Numbered from the stretch's first letter, positions 54,320 to 63,781 are shown. The stretch: DNA of 64,000 bases from Terriglobales bacterium (GCA_027485675.1 JAIXQP010000050.1:62001-126000), one strand, 5' to 3'. Translations and numbers: made by a program. The notes: generated by a model from the sequence alone, not told the origin.

Positions 54320-55306
54320 TTACAATGACTTTTCAATGACAACGACGATTCGGCCCGGCACATCCCCTTCCAGAATCGCCGGCGCGTACAGCGGCACCCG
54401 CTCGAGTGCTATTTCGGTCGTCAGGCTGTCGAGTTTATCCACCGGCATCGTCTCGGCTAACCGCTGCCAAATCCGGCGGCGTTCCGCGTTGGGCACCTCC
54501 ACGGAATTAATACCCAGCAAGTTCACGCCGCGGAGGATGAACGGCAGCACCGTGGTGGAAAGCTCCGTCCCACCGGCTAAACCGCACACCGCCACCGAAG
54601 CGTTCGCCCGCAGTTGCCGGATCAGACCGGCCAGCGTCGTCCCGCCCACCGTATCCACGGCCCCGCCCCAGCGCTCCTTCTCGAGCGGCTTCGCCGATTC
54701 CGCGCTCAGCACCTGCCGGTCAATAATCTCGCTCGCGCCCAGTCCCCGGAGATAGTCGCCCAGCGCGGGCCGCCCGGTGGAGGCCGTCACGCGAAACCCA
54801 CGCGCCGCCAGCAGCGCCACGGCCACGCTCCCCACCCCGCCCGCCGCGCCCGTCACCGCGATCTCCGCGCCGTCCGGCCGCGCCCCGTGGCGCTCCAACG
54901 CATCCACGCACTGCATCGCCGTAAATCCCGCGGTCCCAATCGCCATCGCCTGGCGCAGACTGAACGGAGCCGGCACCGGCACACACCATTCCGCCTGCAC
55001 CCGGGCGTAACCGGCATACCCGCCCCAATGCCTCTCCCCGAGGCCGCAGCCGGTCACTACTACCTCGGTGCCGGCGGGTAGATCCGCCACACTCGATTCG
55101 ACCACGCTCCCGGCCAGGTCGATCCCGGGGACCATCGGGAACTTCCGCACCACGCCCGGCTTGCCTGTGATCGCCAAGCCATCTTTGTAATTCAAGCTGG
55201 AGTAAGCAACTTTGACGAGCACTTCGCCGGGCGGCAACTCGTCCGTACTCAGCCGGACGAGCTTGCCACCCGTTTCAGTCTGCAGCAGGGCGCGGAATTC
55301 AGGCAT
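54320..55306 (-). CDS. YhdH/AcuI-type zinc-independent quinone oxidoreductase
   Basis: 328-residue NADPH-dependent medium-chain reductase, AcuI-like (acrylyl-CoA reductase). Features: SSLNYKDGLAITGKPGVVRK, PMVPGIDLAGSV, GTAGFTAMQCVDALERHG, the nucleotide site VTGAAGGVGSVAVALLAARG, and GVNLLGINSVEVPNAERRRI at the substrate end. It is cytoplasmic, and starts only three bases after the NIPSNAP gene stop, so both are cotranscribed. The exact enoyl-CoA substrate is inferred, not shown. Confidence 0.93.
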   Translation of the reverse strand: MPEFRALLQTETGGKLVRLSTDELPPGEVLVKVAYSSLNYKDGLAITGKPGVVRKFPMVPGIDLAGSVVESSVADLPAGTEVVVTGCGLGERHWGGYAGYARVQAEWCVPVPAPFSLRQAMAIGTAGFTAMQCVDALERHGARPDGAEIAVTGAAGGVGSVAVALLAARGFRVTASTGRPALGDYLRGLGASEIIDRQVLSAESAKPLEKERWGGAVDTVGGTTLAGLIRQLRANASVAVCGLAGGTELSTTVLPFILRGVNLLGINSVEVPNAERRRIWQRLAETMPVDKLDSLTTEIALERVPLYAPAILEGDVPGRIVVVIEKSL

Positions 55307-55309
55307 AGG

Positions 55310-55732
55310 TTATTTAGCAGTGAAGTAGTTCACTTCACCCATCATGACGGATTCCACCTTGTCCGTCAGCTTGCCATTCACTTCGCTCGCCTTGCGGGCC
55401 GCCACCCATTCCGGATCGGCGCCGAACGCCTTCCACGCCTTCTCGCGGGCTTCGCGGCTCGGGTACTTCAAAACATAGATCAAGGTGTTGTCAGAACCCT
55501 TTTCTTTGTCCGTCGGGCCCCAGAAACCAATCACGTTGATCCCGTGCTTGGCGAAAAGCTTCATGGTGTGGTTCCGGAACCGGTTATGGAGATCCTCCAT
55601 CTTGCCCGGCGCGGCAACATAAGTCCGCAATTCGTAGCAAGTGGCTTCTTTCTTCAGGGAGGGAGAGGGAGCGGGCGTCTGGGCCAGGCTCGCTACCGCG
55701 GTGGCCACCAGGGCCAGGAGGAGTGTGCGCAT
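55310..55732 (-). CDS. secreted NIPSNAP-family protein
   Basis: 140 residues: signal peptide ([18 protein letters not shown]) and a NIPSNAP ferredoxin-like domain ([60 protein letters not shown]). Function of bacterial NIPSNAP proteins is unknown. Longer upstream frames lack homology. Its start is 31 bp from the divergent AddB-like gene, with TAAACT seven bases upstream. Confidence 0.9.
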   Translation of the reverse strand: MRTLLLALVATAVASLAQTPAPSPSLKKEATCYELRTYVAAPGKMEDLHNRFRNHTMKLFAKHGINVIGFWGPTDKEKGSDNTLIYVLKYPSREAREKAWKAFGADPEWVAARKASEVNGKLTDKVESVMMGEVNYFTAK

Positions 55733-55739
55733 GGGCCCC

Positions 55740-55749
55740 AGTTTACAAT
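55740..55749. promoter_or_regulatory. symmetric -10 element, divergent promoter
   Basis: AGTTTACAAT lies between start codons 55732 (-) and 55764 (+). Leftward TAAACT ends seven bases before the ATG (then GGGGCCC); rightward TACAAT ends 14 bases before the ATG, leaving room for GGAGAG. Confidence 0.45.
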
Positions 55750-55763
55750 GGAGAGTCCCTGCG

Positions 55764-58187
55764 ATGAGAGAACGCGTTCTATCCGCCCTGGCGTTAGGCG
55801 CCACCTTGGTCACGGCCAACCGTCGCCTGCGGCGCAAATGGCGGGCGGATTTCGACGCCGCCCAGCAGGCCGCGGGCCATCGCGCCTGGCCCTCTCCGGC
55901 GATTCTGAGCTGGGACGAATGGCTCCTCCAGGCCCATGAGGAGAGCTTTTCCCCGCAGTTGCTGCTGACGGACTTCGCCGAACGATACCTCTGGGAACAG
56001 ATCATCCCCGACCAGGTCCTGCTCGACCGTCCCGCCACCGCCAAGATGGCCTCCCAAGCCTGGGCCCTCCTCTGCGCCTGGCGCGTGCCGCTCGATCATC
56101 CCGGGTTGCGGGAAACGGAAGACGCGCAGGTCTTCGCCAGCTGGGCGCGCACTTTCGCCCGGCAATGCGCCCAGCGGGGCTGGCTCTCCCCGGCCGCTCT
56201 GGCCGATACGGTAGATCCTGTCGCCGCCGAACTCTGGCTGACGGGCTTCGACGAACTCACACCCCAGCAGGATGCCCTGCTCGCCCGCCGGGGGCGTCCC
56301 TATTTCACCGCCGACGCTCCCACTGGCCCGGCCGGCGAAGCCGCCGTCGCCGCCTATCCGGACGCCGCCGCCGAGTTGCGCGCCGCCGCCGCCTGGGCGC
56401 GGCAGGCTATCGAAGAGCAAGGCGCCACCTCCGTCGGCATCGTTGTGCAGGACCTGGCGGCGCGGCAGCCCATGGTGGATGCGATCTTCCGGGAAACGCT
56501 CGGCGGCCCGCTGGCCAACGTCTCCCTCGGCCAGCCGCTCGTCAACTATCCGATCATTGAAGCCGCCATCCGCCTGCTGCGCCTCTCGCTCGGTCCCCTC
56601 ACCCTTCGCGAAGCCGGTCAATTGCTTCTCTCGCCCTTTCTTTTGGGTGGGGAATCCGAGTATCCGGCGCGCGCCCGCCTCGATGCCAAACTGCGCCGCC
56701 AAAAAACCCTCCGCGTCGGTCTCGCCGAGCTGGCCAGTGAGGACTGCCCCCGGTTGGCGGCCGCGCTTGCCAACCTGCGGACCCCTGAAGGCGCGCAACC
56801 GCCCTCGGCCTGGGCCGCGGCCTATCTGCAACTGCTCGGCGGGGCCGGATGGCCCGGGGAGCGGACGCTGTCGAGCGAGGAGCGGCAGACGGAACGCCGC
56901 TGGCAGCGGGTCCTGAGCTCCTTCGCCGCGCTCGATCCCTTGACCGGAGCCCTCGGGGCCGGGGCGGCGCTCCATCTGTTCCGGCGTCTCCTCGAAGAGG
57001 AGGTGTTTCAACCCGAAACCGCCATGCTGCCCGTGCAGATTCTGGAGGCGCTGCAGGCGGCCGGCGCGCAGTTCGATGCGTTATGGGTGCAGGGGGTTGA
57101 TGATCGCGCCTGGCCCTCCCCGGCGCGCCCGAATCCATTCCTGCCCTACCGGCTGCAGCGGGAATGGCGGCTGCCCCACTCCTCGGCCGAGCGCGAAATG
57201 GAGTTCAGCCGGAAGATCCTCGGCCGCCTGCAGCAGACGGCGCCCCGCGTTGTCTTCAGCTACGCCCGGCGCGAAGAAGAGTCCGAGCTGCGTCCCAGCC
57301 GTTTGATCCGTCATCTGCCAGCCTTCTCCGAGTCATTGAAAAACTATCCCACATGGGCGGGCGCCATCCGCGCCGCTGCGGTCCTCGAAACGTTTGAGGA
57401 CGCGGAGGGGCCGGCTCTCCCGGAAGGCATGGCCGTGCGGTCCGGCACCCAGGCCATCAAGTGGCAGGCGCAGTGTCCGTTTCAAGCCTTCGCCCGGACG
57501 CAGTTGCGCGCGGATCCGCTCGAACAGCCGGAAGACGGCATCGACCTGCGGGATCGCGGCACGATGCTGCACCAGGCCTTGGAGCAGTTCTGGCGGGAGT
57601 GCCAGGATCAGGCGACCCTGCGATCTACCGATTGCACGGAAATGCTGGAACGGGCCGTGGATGCGGCGGTGGCCGAACTGAGTGGCGCCATGCGGCAGTT
57701 GGAACGGGACCGGCTCTTGCTGCTGCTGCGCGAGTGGCTGGAGGTGGAAGCGCAGCAGCGGGAGCCTTTCCGCGTAGTCCAGTTGGAGACCCGGTTAACA
57801 CCCCAATTCGCCGGTCTCCGCTTTGAAGCGAGGGCCGACCGCATCGACCGGATGGCGGACGGCAGCACGGTGATCGTCGACTACAAAACCGGGCTCGTCT
57901 CGAAGAAGAGTTGGGAGGGGGAGCGGCCGGAGGAGCCCCAGCTTCCCATTTACGCGGTGACGGCCGACCCCACCCCGGCCGCCGTGGCGTTTGCTCAGGT
58001 GCGGCGTGGGGACTGCCAGTGGGTGGCGGCCCCGGCGCAAGTGGACGAGTGGGGCGCGGTGATTGAGAAACTGGCCCAGGAGCTCCGCGACGGCCGGGCG
58101 GCCGTGGATCCGAAAGATGGGGGCAAACCCTGCGAGTACTGCCATTTGCAGACGCTCTGCCGCATTGCCGAGGTGACGAATGACTGA
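55764..58187 (+). CDS. AddB-like recombination nuclease subunit (TIGR03623-type)
   Basis: 807-residue probable DNA-repair protein, the AddB-like partner of an AddAB helicase-nuclease. ATG 55764 follows GGAGAG. No Walker A motif is seen in the N-terminus ([17 protein letters not shown]), as in this subtype. The C-terminal PD-(D/E)XK nuclease has D706 and K708 ([10 protein letters not shown]), and four cysteines spaced as in the AddB iron-sulfur clamp: C571, C790, C793 and C799 ([10 protein letters not shown]). Its stop at 58185-58187 is inside ATGACTGA, the start of a micro-ORF chain leading to the AddA-like gene. Role: double-strand-break end processing. Confidence 0.88.
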   Translation: MRERVLSALALGATLVTANRRLRRKWRADFDAAQQAAGHRAWPSPAILSWDEWLLQAHEESFSPQLLLTDFAERYLWEQIIPDQVLLDRPATAKMASQAWALLCAWRVPLDHPGLRETEDAQVFASWARTFARQCAQRGWLSPAALADTVDPVAAELWLTGFDELTPQQDALLARRGRPYFTADAPTGPAGEAAVAAYPDAAAELRAAAAWARQAIEEQGATSVGIVVQDLAARQPMVDAIFRETLGGPLANVSLGQPLVNYPIIEAAIRLLRLSLGPLTLREAGQLLLSPFLLGGESEYPARARLDAKLRRQKTLRVGLAELASEDCPRLAAALANLRTPEGAQPPSAWAAAYLQLLGGAGWPGERTLSSEERQTERRWQRVLSSFAALDPLTGALGAGAALHLFRRLLEEEVFQPETAMLPVQILEALQAAGAQFDALWVQGVDDRAWPSPARPNPFLPYRLQREWRLPHSSAEREMEFSRKILGRLQQTAPRVVFSYARREEESELRPSRLIRHLPAFSESLKNYPTWAGAIRAAAVLETFEDAEGPALPEGMAVRSGTQAIKWQAQCPFQAFARTQLRADPLEQPEDGIDLRDRGTMLHQALEQFWRECQDQATLRSTDCTEMLERAVDAAVAELSGAMRQLERDRLLLLLREWLEVEAQQREPFRVVQLETRLTPQFAGLRFEARADRIDRMADGSTVIVDYKTGLVSKKSWEGERPEEPQLPIYAVTADPTPAAVAFAQVRRGDCQWVAAPAQVDEWGAVIEKLAQELRDGRAAVDPKDGGKPCEYCHLQTLCRIAEVTND

Positions 58188-58248
58188 CGCGGTTCAGGGC
58201 TCCCGTCCCCAGACGCTCCGCCGCACCACCGAGGTGACCCATGCCTGA
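58180..58248 (+). CDS. micro-ORF A of the junction array, 22 residues
   Basis: Shortest unit: [20 protein letters not shown] then HA. It overlaps the AddB-like stop by eight bases and unit B by eight. The AddA-derived part is reduced to four or five residues; the tail corresponds to the AddB-like C-terminus with Cys changed to Arg. Probably not a functional peptide; expression untested. Confidence 0.35.
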   Translation: MTDAVQGSRPQTLRRTTEVTHA

Positions 58249-58369
58249 TGCCGTCCGGCGGGCGCTCAATCCGCACGGCGCACCGGAGCAACCCGCCGCC
58301 AGGTCCAACGCGGTTCAGGGCTCCCGTCCCCAGACGCTCCGCCGCATCGCCGAGGTGACCCATGCCTGA
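58241..58369 (+). CDS. micro-ORF B of the junction array, 42 residues
   Basis: Starts MPDAVRRALNPHGAPEQPAA and ends RPQTLRRIAEVTHA. Compared with units C and D it lacks 14 codons (the stretch ELITQRFLARSVRA). It overlaps units A and C by eight bases each. Confidence 0.35.
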   Translation: MPDAVRRALNPHGAPEQPAARSNAVQGSRPQTLRRIAEVTHA

Positions 58370-58532
58370 TGCCGTCCTGCGAGTGTCCAATCCGCACGGC
58401 GTACCGGAGCTTATAACCCAGCGATTCCTCGCCCGATCGGTCCGCGCGGAGCAACCCGACGCCAGGTCCAAAGCACCTAAGGATTCGCATCGCCAGACGC
58501 TCTGCCGCATCGCCGAGGTGACCCATGCCTGA
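58362..58532 (+). CDS. micro-ORF C of the junction array, 56 residues
   Basis: Complete unit. MPDAVLRVSNPHG followed by PELITQRFLARSVRAEQPDA aligns with the AddA-like N-terminus, but the segment carrying the P-loop (APAGSGKT) is missing in frame. The end, [20 protein letters not shown], aligns with the AddB-like tail (VDPKD then [11 protein letters not shown]), with the CEYC pair missing. Overlaps units B and D by eight bases. Confidence 0.4.
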   Translation: MPDAVLRVSNPHGVPELITQRFLARSVRAEQPDARSKAPKDSHRQTLCRIAEVTHA

Positions 58533-58695
58533 TGCCGTCCTGCGAGTGTCCAATCCGCACGGCGCACCGGAGCTCATAACCCCGCGATTCCTCGCCCGAT
58601 CGGTCCACGCGGAGCAACCCGACGCCCGGTCCAACGCGGTTCAGGACTCCCGTCCCCAGACGCTCCGCCGCACCACCGAGGTGACCCATGCCTGA
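58525..58695 (+). CDS. micro-ORF D of the junction array, 56 residues
   Basis: Complete unit nearly identical to C (MPDAVLRVSNPHGAPELITP) with a tail like units A and B (DSRPQTLRRTTEVTHA), so the tails have been shuffled among units. Its stop overlaps the AddA-like start by eight bases. Confidence 0.4.
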   Translation: MPDAVLRVSNPHGAPELITPRFLARSVHAEQPDARSNAVQDSRPQTLRRTTEVTHA

Positions 58696-61576
58696 TGCCG
58701 TCCGGCGGCGGGTGCTGGACCCGCACGCCTCGTTTCTCGTCCAAGCTCCAGCCGGGTCCGGCAAGACGGAGCTCCTAACCCAGCGCTTCCTCGCCCTCTT
58801 GGCCCGCGTCGAACAACCGGAAGCCGTCGTCGCCATTACCTTCACCAAAAAAGCCGCCGGCGAAATGCGCGCCCGGCTCGTCCATGCGCTCGAAGTGGCC
58901 CTGGGCCCGGAGCCGGACGAACCACACAAACGAAAAACCTGGGAACTGGCCGCCGCCGTCAACCAGCGCGGCTGGGACCTCATCGATAATCCCTCCCGGC
59001 TCCGCATCCAAACCTTCGACGGCTTCTGCCGCTCCCTCACCGAACAGATGCCCTGGCTCTGCCGGCTGGGCGCGCCCCCGCAGATCGCCGACGATCCCAA
59101 CACCCTCCACTACGCCGCGGCCCTCGCCGCCGTGCGCGCCGTCGAACGCGGAGACCCCGCCGTCGCCCGGCTGCTGGCCCACCTCGATAATCAGTTCGGC
59201 CGCGTGGCGGAGAAGTTGGCCGAAATGCTGGCGAAGCGGGACCAATGGCTCCGCCATCTCCACGCGGATCGCGAAAGCATCGAACGCGCCCTCAGCGTCC
59301 TGGCCCAGCGCCACTTCTCCCTGCTCGCCGCCAAAGCCCCCAGCGGCGTAACCGGCGACTGGGCCGCCGTACAAGCCGCCGCCCTCACCAAGTCGGGAAC
59401 GGTGAGCCGGAAATGGGCCAAAGCCTTCGGCCCCTCCGAGGAGTTCGAAGAACTGATCGCCAAGCCGCTGCCGCCCGAGAGCGTCACCGACGCCCAGTGG
59501 GAAGTGATCGCGACCATCCTCGATGTCCTGAAACTCGCGGCCGCCGAACTGAAGCTGCTCTTCCAGGAACGGCGCCAGACCGACTACGCCGAAGTCCCCC
59601 TCGCCGCCATGCAGGCGCTCGGCCCCCCTGACTCCCCCACCCCGCTCGCCGAAGCGCTCTACTACCGAATCGAACACCTGCTGGTCGACGAGTTCCAAGA
59701 TACCTCCGCCTCCCAGTACGAAATCCTCCGCCGCCTGACCGCCGAGTGGGTGCCGGGCGACGGCCGGACCCTCTTCATGGTCGGCGATCCCATGCAGTCC
59801 ATCTATGGCTTTCGCGAAGCCGACGTGGGCCTCTTCCTCCGCGCCGCCGCCGAAGGCCTGGGCCACCTGCCGGTGGAGTTCGTCCAACTGAACCGGAACT
59901 TCCGCTCCGACCGCGAACTCATCGGCTGGTTCAATGCCGTCTTCCCCTCGGTGCTGGCCCCCGCCGTCGAAGTCGAAACCGGAGCCGTACCCTACGCGCC
60001 CAGCGAGCCGACGCGGGAGTATCCCGATTGCCGCGTCGAGCCGCGGTGGGGCGGCGCGGTTGAAATTGCCGGCATCGTCGAATCGCATCCCGAACAGTCC
60101 ATCGCCATCCTCGTCCGCAACAAGAGCCATGCCGCGCCGGTGATGGCCGAACTGCAGCGGCGCGGCATTCGCTTCCAAGCCGTCGATCTCGATACCCTCG
60201 GCGAACGGAGCGCCGTACGCGATATCGAAGCCCTAACGCGGGCGCTGCTCCATCCCGAGGACCGGACCGCCTTGCTGGCGGTCTGCCGCGCCCCCTGGGC
60301 CGGGGCCACGCTGGCGCAACTGGCCGCCGGGGAGCTGCCGGAGCGCGTCATCACCGCTCTCGACGCCGCGCGCCGCGAACGCCAGCGGGAGCCCCTGCGA
60401 CGGCAGGTGGAGCAGCTCTGGCTGCAGTTGGGTGGTCCGGCCACCCTGACGACGGACCAGGAGCAGGAGGATACCGCGGCGTTCTTCGCCCTGCTCGATA
60501 CCTTCGATCCCTCGACCGATCTAACGGCCGCTCTGGGCGGACTCTTCGCGCGGCCGGATCCACTCGCCGACGGCCGCATTCAAATCCTGTCCATGCACAA
60601 GGCTAAGGGCCTCGAGTTCGATGTCGTCATCCTGCCCGAACTGCACCGTTCGAGCGGCAACGATCAACCGAGCCTGCTGCGCTGGCGCATGGCGGAAGGG
60701 GAACTGCTCCTCGGCTGCATCCGCGAAACGGGGGCCGACCGGGATCCCGTCTACGAATACCTGCGCGAGCACGATAAGACCCGCGCCAGCCACGAGATGG
60801 CCCGCCTGCTCTATGTCGCCTGCACCCGGGCCAAACGGCGCCTCTACCTCTTCGTGCACGGCAAGCTGAAACGCGGAACCCTGGGCCATCTTCTCGAAGC
60901 GACCTTGGCCCCGGTCGTGCAATCCGCCGGCGATACGGAGCCCCGGCCGGCCCGGCAACTCCTCCGGCGGCTGCCGGCGTCCTGGGTCACCCCGGCGCAG
61001 CCGCCTGAGATGGCGTGGCCGAAGGTGGAAGAAGTCGATGCGGTGGAAGAGGCGGTCGAAGAGCCAGGCGAGTGGGAGACGCGGGCCGTCGGCACGCTAA
61101 CGCATCGCCTGCTGCAGCGCATCGCCCGGGAGGGACTCTCCGCCTGGCCGCTGGGGCGTCTGCCTGAGGCCGCGCCCTTCCTGCGGGCGCACCTGCCGGA
61201 AGAGGGGGTAGCCCGGTGCCTGGCGGCCCTGCGGGCGGCCTTGTTGAGCGAGCGGGGCCAATGGATCCTGAGCCAGCACAGCGAAGCCCGCAACGAATGG
61301 GCGGTGACGGGGATGCTGGGCGGCCAACTCGTCAGCGGCGTGCTGGACCGCACGTTCGTCGACAGCGAAGGGACACGCTGGATCATCGACTATAAGACCG
61401 GCACGGCAATGGCCGAATACAAGGAGCAGTTGCAGCGCTACGGCGAGTTGCTCGCGGCGCTTGAAGGCCGGCCCATTCGCCTGGGGCTCTACTACCCGTT
61501 GAACGGCGCCTGGGACGAGTGGGAGTTCACCGCTTCTCGGCCAGCAGAATCAGCGACTGGCCAAGCGGGAGAGTGA
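58688..61576 (+). CDS. AddA-like UvrD-family helicase/exonuclease
   Basis: 962-residue superfamily 1A helicase with a C-terminal nuclease, partner of the AddB-like protein. Helicase motifs: Walker A APAGSGKT at 20-27, Ia AITFTKKAAGEMRARL, II HLLVDEFQDTSASQYEIL, III MVGDPMQSIYGFREADVGLF, IV LNRNFRSDRELI, V ILSMHKAKGLEFDVVILP, VI LLYVACTRAKRRLYLF. The nuclease has LDRTFVDSEGTRWIIDYKTG. The ATG 58688 is inside the last ATGCCTGA of the micro-ORF array. It would unwind and degrade DNA ends to load recombinase. Its end overlaps the convergent methyltransferase by 50 bases. Confidence 0.93.
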   Translation: MPDAVRRRVLDPHASFLVQAPAGSGKTELLTQRFLALLARVEQPEAVVAITFTKKAAGEMRARLVHALEVALGPEPDEPHKRKTWELAAAVNQRGWDLIDNPSRLRIQTFDGFCRSLTEQMPWLCRLGAPPQIADDPNTLHYAAALAAVRAVERGDPAVARLLAHLDNQFGRVAEKLAEMLAKRDQWLRHLHADRESIERALSVLAQRHFSLLAAKAPSGVTGDWAAVQAAALTKSGTVSRKWAKAFGPSEEFEELIAKPLPPESVTDAQWEVIATILDVLKLAAAELKLLFQERRQTDYAEVPLAAMQALGPPDSPTPLAEALYYRIEHLLVDEFQDTSASQYEILRRLTAEWVPGDGRTLFMVGDPMQSIYGFREADVGLFLRAAAEGLGHLPVEFVQLNRNFRSDRELIGWFNAVFPSVLAPAVEVETGAVPYAPSEPTREYPDCRVEPRWGGAVEIAGIVESHPEQSIAILVRNKSHAAPVMAELQRRGIRFQAVDLDTLGERSAVRDIEALTRALLHPEDRTALLAVCRAPWAGATLAQLAAGELPERVITALDAARRERQREPLRRQVEQLWLQLGGPATLTTDQEQEDTAAFFALLDTFDPSTDLTAALGGLFARPDPLADGRIQILSMHKAKGLEFDVVILPELHRSSGNDQPSLLRWRMAEGELLLGCIRETGADRDPVYEYLREHDKTRASHEMARLLYVACTRAKRRLYLFVHGKLKRGTLGHLLEATLAPVVQSAGDTEPRPARQLLRRLPASWVTPAQPPEMAWPKVEEVDAVEEAVEEPGEWETRAVGTLTHRLLQRIAREGLSAWPLGRLPEAAPFLRAHLPEEGVARCLAALRAALLSERGQWILSQHSEARNEWAVTGMLGGQLVSGVLDRTFVDSEGTRWIIDYKTGTAMAEYKEQLQRYGELLAALEGRPIRLGLYYPLNGAWDEWEFTASRPAESATGQAGE

Positions 61577-62276
61577 CGCCGCTGTACAGCAGCTTCGCCT
61601 CCGCCGCGAGCGGGGCGTAGAGCAGGCGGTCGAGCCACGGAGCGACGGGTTGGACCCCGCTCTCCGGCTCCCCGCCGAAAAGTGGCTCCACCACGCGAAA
61701 CTTGAAAAGCGCCACGGGCATCAGCAACGAGTTGGCATAGGAGCAGCGCAGCACCCGAAATCCGTGCCGTTCGGCCAGGGCGAGCAGGCGGCTCTTGCTG
61801 AACCGTTGCCGTTCGTGCGCGAAGGCCGAATGGTGGCTCCGCAGGATATCGAGCGCCGAGACCCGCAGCGCCAGGAACCCGCCGCGCGGCAGTACCCGGG
61901 CGAACTCCGCCATCGGTTCGTCCTCCTTGCCCCGGGGCAGGTGAACGATCACATCCATCGAAACCACAGCATCAAAGGCTTCGGCTCGATAGGGAAGCTG
62001 GCACATGTCGGCTTGGACCATCCGGTCGACGCCGAGCGTCTTGCCATACTCCAATCCCTCCCAGCCGAGGTCCAGCGGAAACATCGGCCAGCCATAGCGC
62101 TCCTGCAAAGCCAGTGCAAAGTGGCCCGTGCCGGCGCCAATCTCGGCCACCCGGCGGAACTTTCGTTCGCGGGCCGTCTGGTCCAGCAGGCCAAACATGA
62201 TCTGCCGCATGCCGCGATACCACCAGAAGGCGTTCTCCGCCTTGGCGATGTTGGCAAACTCGGCAGCGTTCATCAT
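61527..62276 (-). CDS. class I SAM-dependent methyltransferase
   Basis: 249-residue methyltransferase. SAM-binding motif I is RVAEIGAGTGHFALAL, followed by MFPLDLGWEGLEYGK, QADMCQLPYRAEAFDAVVSM (motif II/post I region) and FARVLPRGGFLALRVSA. The N-terminus (ENAFWWYRGMRQIM) resembles methyltransferases acting in polysaccharide or lipid loci. I choose ATG 62276; AAGGG is upstream. Convergent overlap of 50 bases with the AddA-like gene. Substrate unknown. Confidence 0.88.
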   Translation of the reverse strand: MMNAAEFANIAKAENAFWWYRGMRQIMFGLLDQTARERKFRRVAEIGAGTGHFALALQERYGWPMFPLDLGWEGLEYGKTLGVDRMVQADMCQLPYRAEAFDAVVSMDVIVHLPRGKEDEPMAEFARVLPRGGFLALRVSALDILRSHHSAFAHERQRFSKSRLLALAERHGFRVLRCSYANSLLMPVALFKFRVVEPLFGGEPESGVQPVAPWLDRLLYAPLAAEAKLLYSGVTLPLGQSLILLAEKR

Positions 62277-62316
62277 GAGCGGGACCCTTTGGTATCGCAG
62301 ATCGGCAAAGCCAGTG

Positions 62317-63276
62317 TCAAGCCGCCTTGTGCTCGAACTCGGCCTGCGCCTCTTCCATCGCATTCGTCAGCACGATCACCAACATCCGCATAATCGTCTC
62401 CACATCGCCATGCGGAATGATCCGCCGCAGGCGCGCCTCCACCGTGGCGAAGGTCCGCTCCACGCTCCGCTCCACCTCGATGGCCACGAGACGGGGTTGC
62501 CGCTCGGCTTTCGTACGGAACTTCGGCGTGGCCGCCACCAGCTTAACGAGTTGGGTGATGATGTCCTCTTCGGCTTTCAGAATCATCTGAAACCCCCGCT
62601 GCGCTCGCCGCAGCCGGAGCAGAATCCGATTGGCGTTGCGCGCGTCAAAGAATCCCCGGCGGCTAGAATCGAGCTTCTCCGTGACCGGGCGAAGCGAACT
62701 CAGGATCGGCCGGATGTTCCGGTCCACCCAGAAGAAGCAACGGGTCATCATCTCCGGATCGAGGATGTCGTGGCTCAACCGGTCCACATGCTCGCCCACG
62801 ATCGGACGCGAAGCCCGCCACGCCAACATGCCCTGCGCCAGATCAAGATCTTCAAAGCGGTTGGGGCCGTCGAAGTAGAGCGACGGAATCCATTCCCGCA
62901 TCGCGGTCTGCAAGGCCATCGAAACCCGGGGATAGACGGCGGTGTACCGGGCGCTGCGCTCGGAAGGAGCCACGGACCAGCCACCGCGGGGGCGCCATTC
63001 GCGCGGCTCCGGATCGCGTAACAGGCTGCCAGTCCGCGGACGGGCGTTGCAGGCCAGCGGCAGCGGCTGGTTGAACACTGCGTGATTCATCACTTGCAGA
63101 GCGACGTCCGCGGCCGAAGCGGGCGGCGGACCCATCGGGACATCGGCCATCGCACGGCCGCCAAGGATCGCGGGCGGGATGTCTCCCCATTGGGTGACAC
63201 CAAAGGAGGACGACGCCCCCGGCTGAGCATTGGGCAGGAAGAGCGGCTGCGAAGCGGTTAAGGAAATGAGATTCAT
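62317..63276 (-). CDS. hypothetical protein, 319 residues
   Basis: No family recognised and no signal peptide. The first 100 residues are Pro/Gly-rich and low complexity (DIPPAILGGRAMADVPMGPP); the rest is helical with many Arg (RNANRILLRLRRAQRGFQMI; TFATVEARLRRIIPHGDVET). The start is ATG 63276, after TACATT-type hexamer nine bases upstream; GTG 63279 is possible. Neighbours downstream are also unrecognised small helical proteins on the same strand, which suggests a lineage-specific group. Confidence 0.7.
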   Translation of the reverse strand: MNLISLTASQPLFLPNAQPGASSSFGVTQWGDIPPAILGGRAMADVPMGPPPASAADVALQVMNHAVFNQPLPLACNARPRTGSLLRDPEPREWRPRGGWSVAPSERSARYTAVYPRVSMALQTAMREWIPSLYFDGPNRFEDLDLAQGMLAWRASRPIVGEHVDRLSHDILDPEMMTRCFFWVDRNIRPILSSLRPVTEKLDSSRRGFFDARNANRILLRLRRAQRGFQMILKAEEDIITQLVKLVAATPKFRTKAERQPRLVAIEVERSVERTFATVEARLRRIIPHGDVETIMRMLVIVLTNAMEEAQAEFEHKAA

Positions 63277-63285
63277 CACGCCCCG

Positions 63286-63291
63286 AATGTA
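63286..63291 (-). promoter_or_regulatory. -10-like element of the 319-residue gene
   Basis: TACATT on the minus strand, ending nine bases before ATG 63276, with CGGGGCGTG between. Confidence 0.35.
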
Positions 63292-63454
63292 GCAACCGGA
63301 ACCTCAATTCCGAACCATGGGTTCGTTTTCCGAGGCCCGGAGAACAAGTTTAAGTGCTTCCCTGACAATCGCTTGCAAGGAAAATTCACTTTTCTTGAAT
63401 GGGTTGTGAACGACTTTCGGCCACCGCGCCGTTTGGTACTGTTTGGGAAAGGTA

Positions 63455-63775
63455 CTAGGCGAGTAAACGGCCGCCCGTCGCGACGGGCTCTAACGAATCG
63501 GCCAACGTTTCGAGGAACTGCCGGTGAGATCCGGACTCGCCGATCTCGGTGGCGAGCAGCCGGCGGATATGACCGTATCGGTCCTGAAGAGCTCCGGTTG
63601 ATTCCCGCACCGTCTCGAGTGCCGCGTAGTGCTCGGCGGGAACCGGCGAAGCCCCCAGCAAGGCGACCAGTTCTCCGCGCCGGACAATCAACGGCACGGC
63701 CTCCAGTTCGGCACCCATGGGGAGGGCGCGTAACTGCTCGTCAAGCGCGGCAATCTGTGCGAACAAGCCGTCCAT
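63455..63775 (-). CDS. small helical hypothetical protein
   Basis: 106 residues, mostly helix (MDGLFAQIAALDEQLRALPM; AALETVRESTGALQDRYGHI). No signal peptide or membrane span. Size and helix pattern recall FlgN/FliT-type chaperones, but there is no sequence signature and no flagellar gene nearby, so I leave it unassigned. It starts six bases after the stop of the next upstream gene and is likely cotranscribed with it. Confidence 0.6.
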   Translation of the reverse strand: MDGLFAQIAALDEQLRALPMGAELEAVPLIVRRGELVALLGASPVPAEHYAALETVRESTGALQDRYGHIRRLLATEIGESGSHRQFLETLADSLEPVATGGRLLA

Positions 63776-63781
63776 CTCCCG

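Larger units (their letters stand above)
58180..58695 (+). repeat. tandem array of overlapping micro-ORFs at the AddB/AddA junction
   Basis: Tandem direct repeats with start-to-start periods of 61, 121, 163 and 163 bases (58180, 58241, 58362, 58525, 58688). Each unit begins as the AddA-like gene does (MPDAV) and ends as the AddB-like gene does ([10 protein letters not shown]). All boundaries are the same 8-base start/stop overlap, ATGACTGA once and ATGCCTGA four times. The length differences, 42 and 102, are multiples of three. The simplest origin is repeated tandem duplication of the original overlapping gene junction, followed by internal deletions. Confidence 0.9.

Noticed and set aside
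57995-58634. Minus-strand open frames across the micro-ORF array
   Set aside because: They repeat because the underlying DNA repeats; composition is shadow-like, and the + strand reading alone matches the flanking proteins at every unit.
63473-63488. Perfect 16-bp palindrome GCCCGTCGCGACGGGC
   Set aside because: It lies within the 3' coding end of the 106-residue gene, has no T-run and reads as ordinary codons; likely incidental.
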